Shown here: one piece after another, positions 1 through 7,906 of the stretch
Position numbering within the stretch: position 1 is the first letter of the stretch
How the letters are laid out: every line of letters starts with the position of its first letter
Assembly: GCF_051233475.1 (NCBI RefSeq)
Contig: NZ_JBKFGH010000006.1
Span: 124,001 to 188,000, forward strand
Length of the DNA: 64,000 nt
Origin: Bacillus_BU sp051233475
Lineage (GTDB): Bacteria > Bacillota > Bacilli > Bacillales > Cytobacillaceae
Direction: 5' to 3'
Program-made: the position numbers and the translations under genes
The notes under the pieces: generated by a model
What the model saw: only the letters and a program-made list of their open reading frames with translations
Databases searched by the model: none
Told to the model about the DNA's origin: nothing

Positions 1-2
1 AC

Positions 3-524
3 AAGAAGATTGTATATGTACCTGACCCTGTTTGCTGGACTGAGGTTCCGGAAAGCTGGAAGTATTTGCGTCGTCAACGGCGCAGATGGCATCGCGGCTT
101 GCTCGAAAGTCTTTGGGCACATCGAAAGCTGACGTTTAATCCTAAGTATGGTTTAATCGGACTTATTTCTTTTCCATATTTTTGGATCATTGAGTTTTTT
201 GGACCAGTTGTGGAACTCTCCGGTTATCTTTATATTTTGATCAGCTTCTTTCTTGGCGGTATATATATCGAATATGCGATCTTAGTCTTTTTGCTTGCAT
301 GCTTATACGGATCGTTATTTTCAATGACCTCAGTCCTTCTTGAAGAATGGAGCTTGCGAAAATATCCAAAAGTATCACAAATCCTAATTCTGTTTGTCTA
401 TTCATTAACGGAGACTCTTTGGTATCGGCCTTTAACCGTATTTTGGCGGGTAGAAGGAATTTGGCAAATGATTATTGGTGATCGGAGTTGGGGAGAAATG
501 AAACGAAAAGGTGTATCCCAATGA
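3..524 (+). CDS. Glycosyltransferase family 2, processive type (3' part only)
   Basis: The gene is cut by the left edge; the readable frame begins at base 3 and gives about 173 residues. Near its start it has the sequence QRRRWHRG, the QxxRW motif that closes the catalytic domain of processive family 2 glycosyltransferases (NodC, hyaluronan synthase and cellulose synthase types). Several hydrophobic segments follow (FPYFWIIEFFGPVV, YLYILISFFLGGIYI, YAILVFLLACLYGS), as expected for the membrane part of these enzymes. The stop overlaps the next start as ATGA, so the two genes are probably translationally coupled. The likely role is polymerising a cell-surface polysaccharide at the cytoplasmic membrane. 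The sugar and the full length cannot be read here. Confidence 0.85.
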   Translation, partial: KKIVYVPDPVCWTEVPESWKYLRRQRRRWHRGLLESLWAHRKLTFNPKYGLIGLISFPYFWIIEFFGPVVELSGYLYILISFFLGGIYIEYAILVFLLACLYGSLFSMTSVLLEEWSLRKYPKVSQILILFVYSLTETLWYRPLTVFWRVEGIWQMIIGDRSWGEMKRKGVSQ

Positions 525-3500
525 GAATGATTCGGTATAGAGGTCAAACCCTTCTTTTCTTCTATATAATTGTGTTTTTACTAATTGTCACTAGTCCTTT
601 TTGGATCTGGATTATAAAAGATTCAAAACCTTTAGATGTGTTAATCGTTGATAAAACTGTTCCAGATGAAAGTTATCGGGAGCATGAAGGGCTGGTGTGG
701 CTCTTAAACAATGAGAAATATGTAAAAAAAGGCCAGCAACCCTACTCAATTGAAGAGGATTATATTGGGTTCAAATTAGGTGCAAATAAAACATATAAAA
801 AAGAATCGCTTCCAACAAACTTAAATGAATATGAACTTATCTATTTAACGGATCTTTATGGAGTTTATCGTGAGGAATTTGAAAAAACAAATGAAACGGG
901 AAAACGCTCAGAGCAGATCTATGGCGGTTTGACGAATGATGAGGTCAAGCTCCTTGAACAGAACCTGTTTAAAGGCAGAAAAACATTAGTCGCTGAATTT
1001 AATACGTTTGCCAGCCCTACCGAAGAAGAAGCAAAGGAAAAAATTTCTAATTTATTAAATTTATCTTGGAGTGGTTGGATCGGCCGTTATTTTCCTGAAT
1101 TAGAAAGCAAAGAAGTACCGGTATGGGTGAAGGAGAATTATGAAAAAATTCAAGGGAAATGGAATTTTAAAGGAGAGGGAATTGTTCTCGTAGATCGCAA
1201 TGATTTTATTGTTGTTTTATCCGGGAAGGAGCTAGAGGCACAAAGCTCAATTCCTGTTTTCAATGTGACAAAAAAGGGTAAGCAGCTATTTGATATTGAA
1301 AAAAATACGCAGTACTCGTATTGGTTTGACATTGTTGAGGCTCGGAATAACAATGAAGTTTTGGCCACATATAAGCTCCCTGTAACCGCATCTGGCAAAG
1401 AAAAGCTAACGCAATTTGATATTCCAATACAGTTTCCAGCAGTAATTCATCATCAAAACCGAAAATACGCTTCTTATTATTTTGCTGGTGATTTCGCAGA
1501 TGAGCCGGAAGTTCCCGCTATTTATCAATCGAATCTGATCTCCTTTTGGAAGAAAAACATAACAGCTGAACCTTCATTTTACTGGGAAGCCTACGTGCCG
1601 ATGATGAAAAAAATCCTTTCATCCGGGCTTCAGTCAAAATACGACGATAAAGAATTAGTCGAGATACATGACACGAATGGGATAAAGACCAATAGCCTGA
1701 CCACTAAATCAACGATTCAGGTAATGAAGAATGGAAAATGGGAGGACTTATTGGTTAAAGGCGTCAATATCGGGATCGCCAAACCTGGCTATTTCCCTGG
1801 TCAGACCGCTATTTCAAAGGCAGAGTATGCGAGATGGTTTAAAGCAATTGGAGCGATGAATGCGAATACCGTCCGAATCTATACCCTCCACCCTCCGCAG
1901 TTTTATGAAGCTTTTTATGAATATAATCAAACTGCTAAAAAACCGCTGTACTTGCTACATGGTGTGTGGGTAAACGAAGAAAAGCTTGTTTCTTCTCAGA
2001 ATGCATTTTCAAACGAAACAACAGAGGATTTTAAAAAGGAAATCACAAAGGTTGTGGATGTTATTCATGGAAGTGCGGAAATTCCAGAAGAAGGAGGACA
2101 TGCATCAGGAAAATATACACGAGATATCTCTCCATATGTATTGGGGTTACTGATTGGTATCGAGTGGGATCCAGAAGCTGTGCTCCATACAAATGAAAAG
2201 AATCCGGCTCAGTCTTTTTACAATGGCCAATTTTTTCAAACAAAGGACGCTGCTCCATTTGAAAGTTGGCTGGCTCAAATGCTTGACTTTACTACACAAT
2301 ATGAAACAGACCGGTATCATTGGCAGCATTCTGTTAGTTTTAGTAATTGGGTGACCACTGATTTACTTGTTCATCCGGCAGAACCGCTGGCTAATGAGGA
2401 TTTAGTCTCGGTTAATCCTAATCACATTTTATCTACCGACCGTTTTCAAGCCGGCCTTTTTGCATCTTATCATATTTATCCATATTATCCGGATGTGTTA
2501 AATTTAGACGAAACGTACAAAAACTATCAGGATTTTGGAGGGAAAAAGAATAACTATGCCGGTTATTTACACCAATTAATACAAGCTCACCAGCTTCCGG
2601 TCTTAGTAGCAGAATTTGGTGTCCCGGCTTCTCGAGGGCTAACTCATAAGAATGTGCATGGAATGAACCAAGGATTTTTGTCAGAACAGGACCAAGGGCT
2701 CATCAACCAACGCTTGTTTAAATCGATTATCTCAGAAGGGTATGCTGGTGGGATTGTCTTTTCGTGGCAAGATGAATGGTTTAAACGCACATGGAATACG
2801 ATGGACTATGATGATTCGGACCGTCGCCCTTATTGGTCTAACCTGCAAACAAATGAACAGCATTTTGGTTTACTAAGCTTTGATCCAGGTAAACAAGGGA
2901 AGGCCATGGCTGTAGACGGGAATACTGGCGACTGGCTCAAAAATGGGGCCAAGCCTATTTATCAGGACCAAAGTAAAGATGCTGTAATTAATAAAGTGTA
3001 TGTCCATTCCGATGAAGCGAATGTATATGTTCGATTGGATTATAACAAGCCTATTGATTGGAAGAGTCAATCTTCCTATTTGCTATTGGATACGATTGCA
3101 AATCAAGGTCAATACAAAGTCCCTTTGAATGAAACTAAACAGGTAGAAACCAATTACGGTGTTGATTTCTTAGTCAATTTACAAGGGGAGAAGAACTCGA
3201 ATATTTTAGTCGACAGCTATTACGATCCATTTTATTATCAATACGGATACCAGCTTCAAATGATTCAGGAAATCGCTGGGGTGAACGTAAAAAATAATGG
3301 ATTATTTCATCCAATTCGACTTGCCTTGAATAAACTGCAAGTACCTGAGAAAGAAAAATCTTATGAAACAGGCCGACTTTTGTTCGGGAATGGAAATCCT
3401 GATTCTGAGCAATATCAATCATTAACAGATGTCAGTATTAGTAAGGATCAAAAAGTGCTGGAGCTTAGAATTCCTTGGCAGCTAATCAATGTAAAGGATC

Positions 3501-3760
3501 CAAGCCAAAAGCTGATCATGAGCGATGTTTGGAAAAATGGATTAAAGGGAAAAGAAAAGATAGTTGGCATTAAGATAGCGGTAGTGACAACAGAAAAAGA
3601 CAAGCTTAACAAAACCCTTCCAAAAATGAATGCTGGAGTGTTAGATGAAAAAGATGTATTTCTATACGAATGGAAGGAATGGGATCAGCCGAATTTCCAT
3701 GAGCGATTGAAGGATTCTTATTACATCATGAAAGAAACGTTTGGAACAAGTGGAAAATAA
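521..3760 (+). CDS. Membrane-anchored glycoside hydrolase-like protein (TIM-barrel, GH2/GH5-like)
   Basis: I chose the ATG at 521, which overlaps the upstream stop as ATGA, over the in-frame TTG at 488. The product has 1079 residues. An N-terminal hydrophobic helix (about residues 10-32) anchors it, with the rest outside the membrane. The middle resembles a TIM-barrel glycosidase: a GVNIG start near residue 415, a GIEWDPE segment with Glu near 548, and a VAEFG segment with Glu near 698 that are reasonable acid/base and nucleophile candidates. About 350 further residues look beta-rich. Coupling to a processive glycosyltransferase suggests trimming, release or transglycosylation of its exopolysaccharide. 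Substrate is unknown, and the catalytic assignment is inference from motif placement. Confidence 0.7.
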   Translation: MRMIRYRGQTLLFFYIIVFLLIVTSPFWIWIIKDSKPLDVLIVDKTVPDESYREHEGLVWLLNNEKYVKKGQQPYSIEEDYIGFKLGANKTYKKESLPTNLNEYELIYLTDLYGVYREEFEKTNETGKRSEQIYGGLTNDEVKLLEQNLFKGRKTLVAEFNTFASPTEEEAKEKISNLLNLSWSGWIGRYFPELESKEVPVWVKENYEKIQGKWNFKGEGIVLVDRNDFIVVLSGKELEAQSSIPVFNVTKKGKQLFDIEKNTQYSYWFDIVEARNNNEVLATYKLPVTASGKEKLTQFDIPIQFPAVIHHQNRKYASYYFAGDFADEPEVPAIYQSNLISFWKKNITAEPSFYWEAYVPMMKKILSSGLQSKYDDKELVEIHDTNGIKTNSLTTKSTIQVMKNGKWEDLLVKGVNIGIAKPGYFPGQTAISKAEYARWFKAIGAMNANTVRIYTLHPPQFYEAFYEYNQTAKKPLYLLHGVWVNEEKLVSSQNAFSNETTEDFKKEITKVVDVIHGSAEIPEEGGHASGKYTRDISPYVLGLLIGIEWDPEAVLHTNEKNPAQSFYNGQFFQTKDAAPFESWLAQMLDFTTQYETDRYHWQHSVSFSNWVTTDLLVHPAEPLANEDLVSVNPNHILSTDRFQAGLFASYHIYPYYPDVLNLDETYKNYQDFGGKKNNYAGYLHQLIQAHQLPVLVAEFGVPASRGLTHKNVHGMNQGFLSEQDQGLINQRLFKSIISEGYAGGIVFSWQDEWFKRTWNTMDYDDSDRRPYWSNLQTNEQHFGLLSFDPGKQGKAMAVDGNTGDWLKNGAKPIYQDQSKDAVINKVYVHSDEANVYVRLDYNKPIDWKSQSSYLLLDTIANQGQYKVPLNETKQVETNYGVDFLVNLQGEKNSNILVDSYYDPFYYQYGYQLQMIQEIAGVNVKNNGLFHPIRLALNKLQVPEKEKSYETGRLLFGNGNPDSEQYQSLTDVSISKDQKVLELRIPWQLINVKDPSQKLIMSDVWKNGLKGKEKIVGIKIAVVTTEKDKLNKTLPKMNAGVLDEKDVFLYEWKEWDQPNFHERLKDSYYIMKETFGTSGK

Positions 3761-3770
3761 AATATGCCTT

Positions 3771-3806
3771 AAAGGAAATGGATGTATGGTCCATTTCCTT
3801 TTTTAT
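3771..3806 (+). terminator. Intrinsic terminator after the GH-like gene
   Basis: A 12-bp perfect stem (AAAGGAAATGGA with TCCATTTCCTTT), a 7-nt loop and a T run, 10 bases after the stop codon. Confidence 0.85.
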
Positions 3807-3896
3807 TGGAATAATTCGTCAGACTAAATCGGTTTTCAAAGGAAGATAATGATAAGGTAATAACCTTTTTTAAAGTTCATTGGAGGTAATCAAAAG

Positions 3897-4517
3897 ATGT
3901 TGAAAAAATTGATTTTGTCCCTTTCGATTATGTTTATGTCAATGCCGATTTTTTCTAAGGCTGAAATAAGAATGTTTAATGAGCCACCCTTTGAATTTTA
4001 TAAAGTCTCTAGCGGTGACTCTTTTTGGTTTATTGCAAAACGATATGGTCTTGATTACAGACAATTAATGGCCCTTAATCCTAATGTAGAGCCAATGAAC
4101 ATGCATGTTGGCGAAGTGATCCGTCTAAAGCCGGCAGCAGGAAGTCCAAGCAATTTCCAAGATCAAGTTGCACAATTGGTCAATAATGAACGAGCTAAAA
4201 ACGGATTAAGACCACTCGTTCATCGAGCGGATTTAAAAAATGTGGCCCAGAAAAAAGCACAGGATATGATTAACTCAAACTATTTTTCCCATACAAGTCC
4301 GAACTATGGATCGCCATTTACAATGCTAAAAACCTTTGGGATTTCTTATCGCAGTGCGGGCGAAAATATCGCCAAGGGCCAAACCACTCCACAAGAGGTC
4401 ATGAACTCGTGGATGAACTCGTCCGGACATCGCGCTAATATCTTAAATCCAAACTACAATTGCATTGGTGTCGGCTTTTATCATGGAGCATGGGTTCAAA
4501 TGTTTATTCAATCATAA
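3897..4517 (+). CDS. Secreted LysM plus CAP/SCP-domain protein (YkwD/SafA-like)
   Basis: Start ATG has a TGGAGGT ribosome binding site 8 bases upstream. The 206-residue product has a signal peptide (about residues 1-22), one LysM module (about 35-80, YKVSSGDSFWFIAKRYG to GEVIRLKP) that would bind peptidoglycan, and a C-terminal CAP domain (about 88-206). The CAP domain has family signatures: AQLVNNERAKNGLRPL at its start, the HTSPNYGSPF segment, SAGENIAKG, and SGHRANILNPNY. Bacillus YkwD and several spore or cell-wall proteins share this layout. The biochemical activity of bacterial CAP domains is not settled. The gene stands alone between terminators. Confidence 0.85.
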   Translation: MLKKLILSLSIMFMSMPIFSKAEIRMFNEPPFEFYKVSSGDSFWFIAKRYGLDYRQLMALNPNVEPMNMHVGEVIRLKPAAGSPSNFQDQVAQLVNNERAKNGLRPLVHRADLKNVAQKKAQDMINSNYFSHTSPNYGSPFTMLKTFGISYRSAGENIAKGQTTPQEVMNSWMNSSGHRANILNPNYNCIGVGFYHGAWVQMFIQS

Positions 4518-4524
4518 TGCCATT

Positions 4525-4571
4525 AGAAGGGTCAGCCTCCCTAAACATTAAGGGGGCTACCCTTCTTTTTT
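4525..4571 (+). terminator. Intrinsic terminator after the CAP-domain gene
   Basis: AGAAGGGT-AGCC type stem pairing with GGGGGCTACCCTTCT, followed by a run of T, directly after the stop codon. Confidence 0.8.
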
Positions 4572-4600
4572 TGTTCGGTTACTTAACCGTTTTTTATTAA

Positions 4601-4720
4601 AGGCTGTGTTAAAGCTAAGTGTTGATTTTTTTACACAATGTTGATTGGAGCGGAAGGCGCCCGCCCCGCGGATAGCAAGCGCCTCTCGCTGCAATCAACA
4701 GTCAAGTTTAACACAGCCTT
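4601..4720. repeat. MITE-like palindromic repeat, copy 1 (120 bp)
   Basis: Terminal inverted repeats AAGGCTGTGTTAAA and TTTAACACAGCCTT are perfect over 14 bases if one flanking base is included. An inner inverted repeat (TGTTGATTGGAGC and CAATCAACAG) and a GC-rich core (CGCCCGCCCCGCGG) follow. The element is flanked on both sides by TATTAA, a possible 6-bp target duplication. Related copies lie at 7543 and 47066. It has no coding capacity, so it would need a transposase supplied elsewhere. Copy 1 is copy 3 minus a central block of about 95 bp. Confidence 0.85.
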
Positions 4721-4849
4721 ATTAAAAAAATTTTGTAGAATAGTCAATTTTGTTCACTTTCGAGCATAGATTAAGGTGGATGAAATAACATGTAGACGAC
4801 CTTCTGCAGGACGATATATAGAAAAGAAAGGAAATGTTGAGGAGAAGCC

Positions 4850-5152
4850 ATGAGTAGATATCAGAAATTACATGAAGAGACGATTCCATTTTTAAAAACG
4901 AAGATTTTTTTACTGCTTATATTCATTGCCGTGCTGATTTTTGCAACCAATTTATATTTAAAGAGTCTCATTAAAATTGAAGCGCCCGAAATCGATCTAG
5001 GCCGGAAAGTGGTTGTACAGCTCCCAAATGGCAAAGAAATTCAAACGTATGAAAATTTGCTTGTTGAAGAGGATGGCAAATTATACTATCAGGGTGAACT
5101 AAACACGATTGATGTTACCGGAGGAATTGTTGTTGTGGAAGATTGGAATTAG
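4850..5152 (+). CDS. Small single-pass membrane protein of unknown function
   Basis: ATG start with a GAGGAGAAG ribosome binding site. The 100-residue product has a short basic cytoplasmic head, one transmembrane helix (about residues 19-40, FLLLIFIAVLIFATNLYL) and an outside domain of about 60 residues that reads as beta strands (VVVQLPNGKEIQTYENLLVEEDGKLYYQGEL). I do not recognise the family. It lies between a MITE-like repeat and the LTA synthase gene, with its own terminator, so it is probably transcribed alone. Nothing in the sequence points to a function. Confidence 0.65.
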   Translation: MSRYQKLHEETIPFLKTKIFLLLIFIAVLIFATNLYLKSLIKIEAPEIDLGRKVVVQLPNGKEIQTYENLLVEEDGKLYYQGELNTIDVTGGIVVVEDWN

Positions 5153-5200
5153 CGTATAGAAGGCAAAATTAACCGAAAAGGGAATCATTTTTTTCCAGAC

Positions 5201-5231
5201 GCAGTCTTGTTTTAAGTGACTGCTTTTTATT
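5201..5231 (+). terminator. Intrinsic terminator after the small membrane protein
   Basis: Stem GCAGTC/GACTGC followed by TTTTTATTTTT, about 50 bases after the stop codon. The remaining intergenic DNA to 5530 is AT-rich and holds the promoter listed at 5373. Confidence 0.7.
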
Positions 5232-5372
5232 TTTATTAATATAGTTCAAATAGCACATTTTCTTTATATGGTATGTAATTATACTTGAACTTTATATATT
5301 ACGTGTTAAAATCAGTTAGGAGATATATTTGTTTTTTTTAGAGAACATTTTGAAGATACATAGCGAAAAAAA

Positions 5373-5400
5373 TGAAACTTTTTCGTGAGTTAATTCGTCT
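5373..5400 (+). promoter_or_regulatory. Candidate ECF-sigma promoter for the LTA synthase gene (SigM/SigX type)
   Basis: TGAAAC (5373-5378), 17 bases, then CGTC (5396-5399). This matches the TGAAAC-N16/17-CGTC pattern of Bacillus ECF sigma factors such as SigM. The start codon lies about 125 bases beyond the expected transcription start. In B. subtilis the LtaS paralogue LtaSA (YfnI) belongs to the SigM stress regulon, which makes the placement meaningful. Which sigma factor is used here is inference. Confidence 0.6.
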
Positions 5401-5530
5401 AATATAACGGAGGATTAACCTAAGGAAACGTTCTTTAATTTTTCATTATTTGCGTTTCTACTTAAAAATTAATGTGATATAGTAATCTACATTCATTCAA
5501 CTTTACTTGCAGTAAATGAGGTGTAAGATC

Positions 5531-7483
5531 GTGAAAAAGTTTTTTAAATCTCCAAAAGGATTGCTTAGCGGAAGTCTTTCTGTTTTTTTCTTAGCGATCA
5601 TTCTATTCTGGTTAAAAACGTATATAGCCTATCAAATCGAATTTGATTTAGGGATTGATAACAAAATCCAAAAGTTCTTACTTTTTATAAATCCATTAAG
5701 TTCAACCTTATTGTTTTTGGGACTAGCGCTTTTGTTCCGGAAACGTGGTCAAAACGTAATGCTGATCATCATGAATTTTCTATTGTCTTTTCTCTTATAT
5801 GCTAATCTAGTATACTATCGTTTCTTTAATGATTTTATTACTGTACCCGTTCTTTTACAGACAAAAACGAACGCTGGGCAGCTTGGGGATAGTGTATTAT
5901 CTTTAATGTCTCCTTGGGATGTTTTTTACTTTACAGATACGATACTGCTAATCTTGCTTTTAGTCTTTAAAGTTGTAAAACCATTAAGTGGGAACAATCG
6001 TCGCCCAGCGGCCTTTGTACTTGCTGCGGCTGTAATTGTTTTCTTATTTAATTTGGGATTAGCTGAAAAGGACCGACCTGAGTTATTAACCCGTTCCTTT
6101 GACAGAAACTATTTAGTTAAGTATTTAGGGACATATAATTTTACTATTTATGATATCATCCAAAATGCCAAATCATCGAGTCAACGGGCGATGGCGGACA
6201 GCAGTGATATAGTAGATGTTGAAAACTACATTAAAGCAAATCATGCTGCTCCAAATCCTGAGTATTTTGGCAAAGCTGCAGGAATGAATGTCGTCTATGT
6301 ATCGATGGAATCACTGCAAACCTTTATTATTGATTATAAAATTAACGATCTTGAGGTAACACCATTTTTGAACTCTCTAACACGGAATGGTGAGGCGTTT
6401 TATTTTAATAATGTCTTTCATCAAACAGGACAAGGGAAAACATCTGACGCTGAATTCATGATGGAAACATCTTTGTTCCCAATGTCTCAAGGTTCGGTAT
6501 TCGTCAATAAGGCACAAAACACGTATCAGGCGATGCCGGGGATTTTAAAAACAAAAGGTTATACTTCAGCAGCATTTCATGGTAACTATAAGACGTTCTG
6601 GAATCGAAATGAAATTTATAAATCGTTCGGTTATGATAAATTCTTCGATGCAGAATATTATGATATGAGTGAAGAAAACACAAAGAACTATGGGATGAAA
6701 GATATACCATTCTTTGAACAGTCCATGCCATTATTAACGGGCTTAAAGCAGCCTTTTTATACAAAGTTTATTACGCTTTCAAACCATTTTCCTTTCAAAA
6801 TGGATGAGGGAGACACCGATTTCCCTGCGGGTAATTTTGGGGATAATAATGTCGTGAATAACTACTTCCAGTCTGCTCATTATATGGATCAAGCATTGGA
6901 AAAGTTTTTTAATGATTTAAAAACAGCAGGTTTATATGATAATACTGTTGTCGTTTTATACGGTGATCATTATGGTATTTCCGAAAACCACAATGAAGCA
7001 ATGGCCAATGTAATTGGGAAGGAGATTACTCCATTCGAAAATGCCCAATTGCAGCGAGTTCCGGTTTTCATTCATGTTCCGGGTGTAAAGGGTGAAAAGA
7101 TTGAATCTTTCGGAGGTCAGGTTGACCTAATGCCTACCGTTTTACACTTGTTAGGAATTGATACGAAGGATTATCTGCAAATGGGTACCGACCTATTATC
7201 ACCTGAACACCAGCAAACTGTTCCATTCCGAAATGGCGACTTAGTTTCCCCGGAAATTACCTTTGTTGGTGGTAAAGTATATGACAATGCTACTGGTGAA
7301 TTAGCTGATCAGACATTATACAAAGATCAAATCGATCAAGTCAGCACAAGGCTAAAAATATCGGATGAGATCGTTTATAAAGATTTATTGCGGTTCTACA
7401 CTCCGCAAGGCTTTACACCAATCGATCCTAAAGATTATCAATATGTGAAAAAAGCAAATCAAAAAGAAGAAAAACAAAAGTAA
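5531..7483 (+). CDS. Lipoteichoic acid synthase, LtaS/YfnI type
   Basis: I chose the GTG at 5531, which has GAGGTGT seven bases upstream; the in-frame ATG at 5516 would put that site inside the gene. The 650-residue product has about five N-terminal transmembrane helices (to about residue 180) and an extracellular sulfatase-fold domain. Family residues are visible: the metal-binding Glu near 260 in YVSMESLQ, the nucleophile Thr near 304 in GQGKTSDAEF, HGNYKTFWNRN, and YGDHYGISENH with metal-binding Asp and His. Such enzymes polymerise glycerol phosphate from phosphatidylglycerol onto a glycolipid anchor outside the membrane. The ECF-type promoter suggests the envelope-stress paralogue rather than the housekeeping one. 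Confidence 0.93.
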   Translation: MKKFFKSPKGLLSGSLSVFFLAIILFWLKTYIAYQIEFDLGIDNKIQKFLLFINPLSSTLLFLGLALLFRKRGQNVMLIIMNFLLSFLLYANLVYYRFFNDFITVPVLLQTKTNAGQLGDSVLSLMSPWDVFYFTDTILLILLLVFKVVKPLSGNNRRPAAFVLAAAVIVFLFNLGLAEKDRPELLTRSFDRNYLVKYLGTYNFTIYDIIQNAKSSSQRAMADSSDIVDVENYIKANHAAPNPEYFGKAAGMNVVYVSMESLQTFIIDYKINDLEVTPFLNSLTRNGEAFYFNNVFHQTGQGKTSDAEFMMETSLFPMSQGSVFVNKAQNTYQAMPGILKTKGYTSAAFHGNYKTFWNRNEIYKSFGYDKFFDAEYYDMSEENTKNYGMKDIPFFEQSMPLLTGLKQPFYTKFITLSNHFPFKMDEGDTDFPAGNFGDNNVVNNYFQSAHYMDQALEKFFNDLKTAGLYDNTVVVLYGDHYGISENHNEAMANVIGKEITPFENAQLQRVPVFIHVPGVKGEKIESFGGQVDLMPTVLHLLGIDTKDYLQMGTDLLSPEHQQTVPFRNGDLVSPEITFVGGKVYDNATGELADQTLYKDQIDQVSTRLKISDEIVYKDLLRFYTPQGFTPIDPKDYQYVKKANQKEEKQK

Positions 7484-7489
7484 ACAAAT

Positions 7490-7538
7490 AAAAGGATGAC
7501 CATAGCCGCATACGTTGCGCTAAGGTCATCCTTTTTTG
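7490..7538 (+). terminator. Intrinsic terminator after the LTA synthase gene
   Basis: Stem AAAGGATGACC with GGTCATCCTTT followed by TTTT, starting a few bases after the stop codon. Confidence 0.85.
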
Positions 7539-7542
7539 TTTT

Positions 7543-7728
7543 GGCTGTGTTAAAGAACAATGTTGATTTTTGAACACTCTGTTGATTGGAGAGGAAGGTG
7601 CGAGACTCCTGCGGGAGAAGGTGTCACGGGAGACCCCACAGGCGCTATGGCGCAGAGGAGGCTCCCGGACTCCCCCGCGGAAAGCGAGCACCTGGAGCGG
7701 AAATCAACAGACTAATTTAACACAGCCT
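7543..7728. repeat. MITE-like palindromic repeat, copy 2 (186 bp)
   Basis: GGCTGTGTTAAA at the left end and TTTAACACAGCC at the right, with the same inner TGTTGATTGGAG and ATCAACAG arms as copies 1 and 3. The core differs: it is a long GC-rich block with its own inverted repeats (GAGACTCCTGCGGGAG, CAGGCGCTATGGCGC, CCCCGCGGAAAGCGAGC). Short open frames across it are repeat-derived and not genes. It fills most of the gap between the LTA synthase and MFS genes. The rest of that gap, to 7906, is AT-rich with no clear signal. Confidence 0.8.
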
Positions 7729-7906
7729 TTATTTTTTGAAATGATACATTGGGGATAGGGTTATTGGTAGCAATCTAACCGAAATAACCATGGTATTTTG
7801 TCATAAATACGGATGTAAGAAAAATAATTGCAGACAGAGGGGGAAAGGAGTATTATTATTTAGTATTTCTAAATAATTTTTATTTGTTGGGAAAGAAGAT
7901 GACGTT

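Noticed and set aside
7428..7758. Short open frames on both strands across the second MITE-like copy
   Set aside because: They follow the GC-rich palindromic core, overlap terminators and show no protein-like composition.
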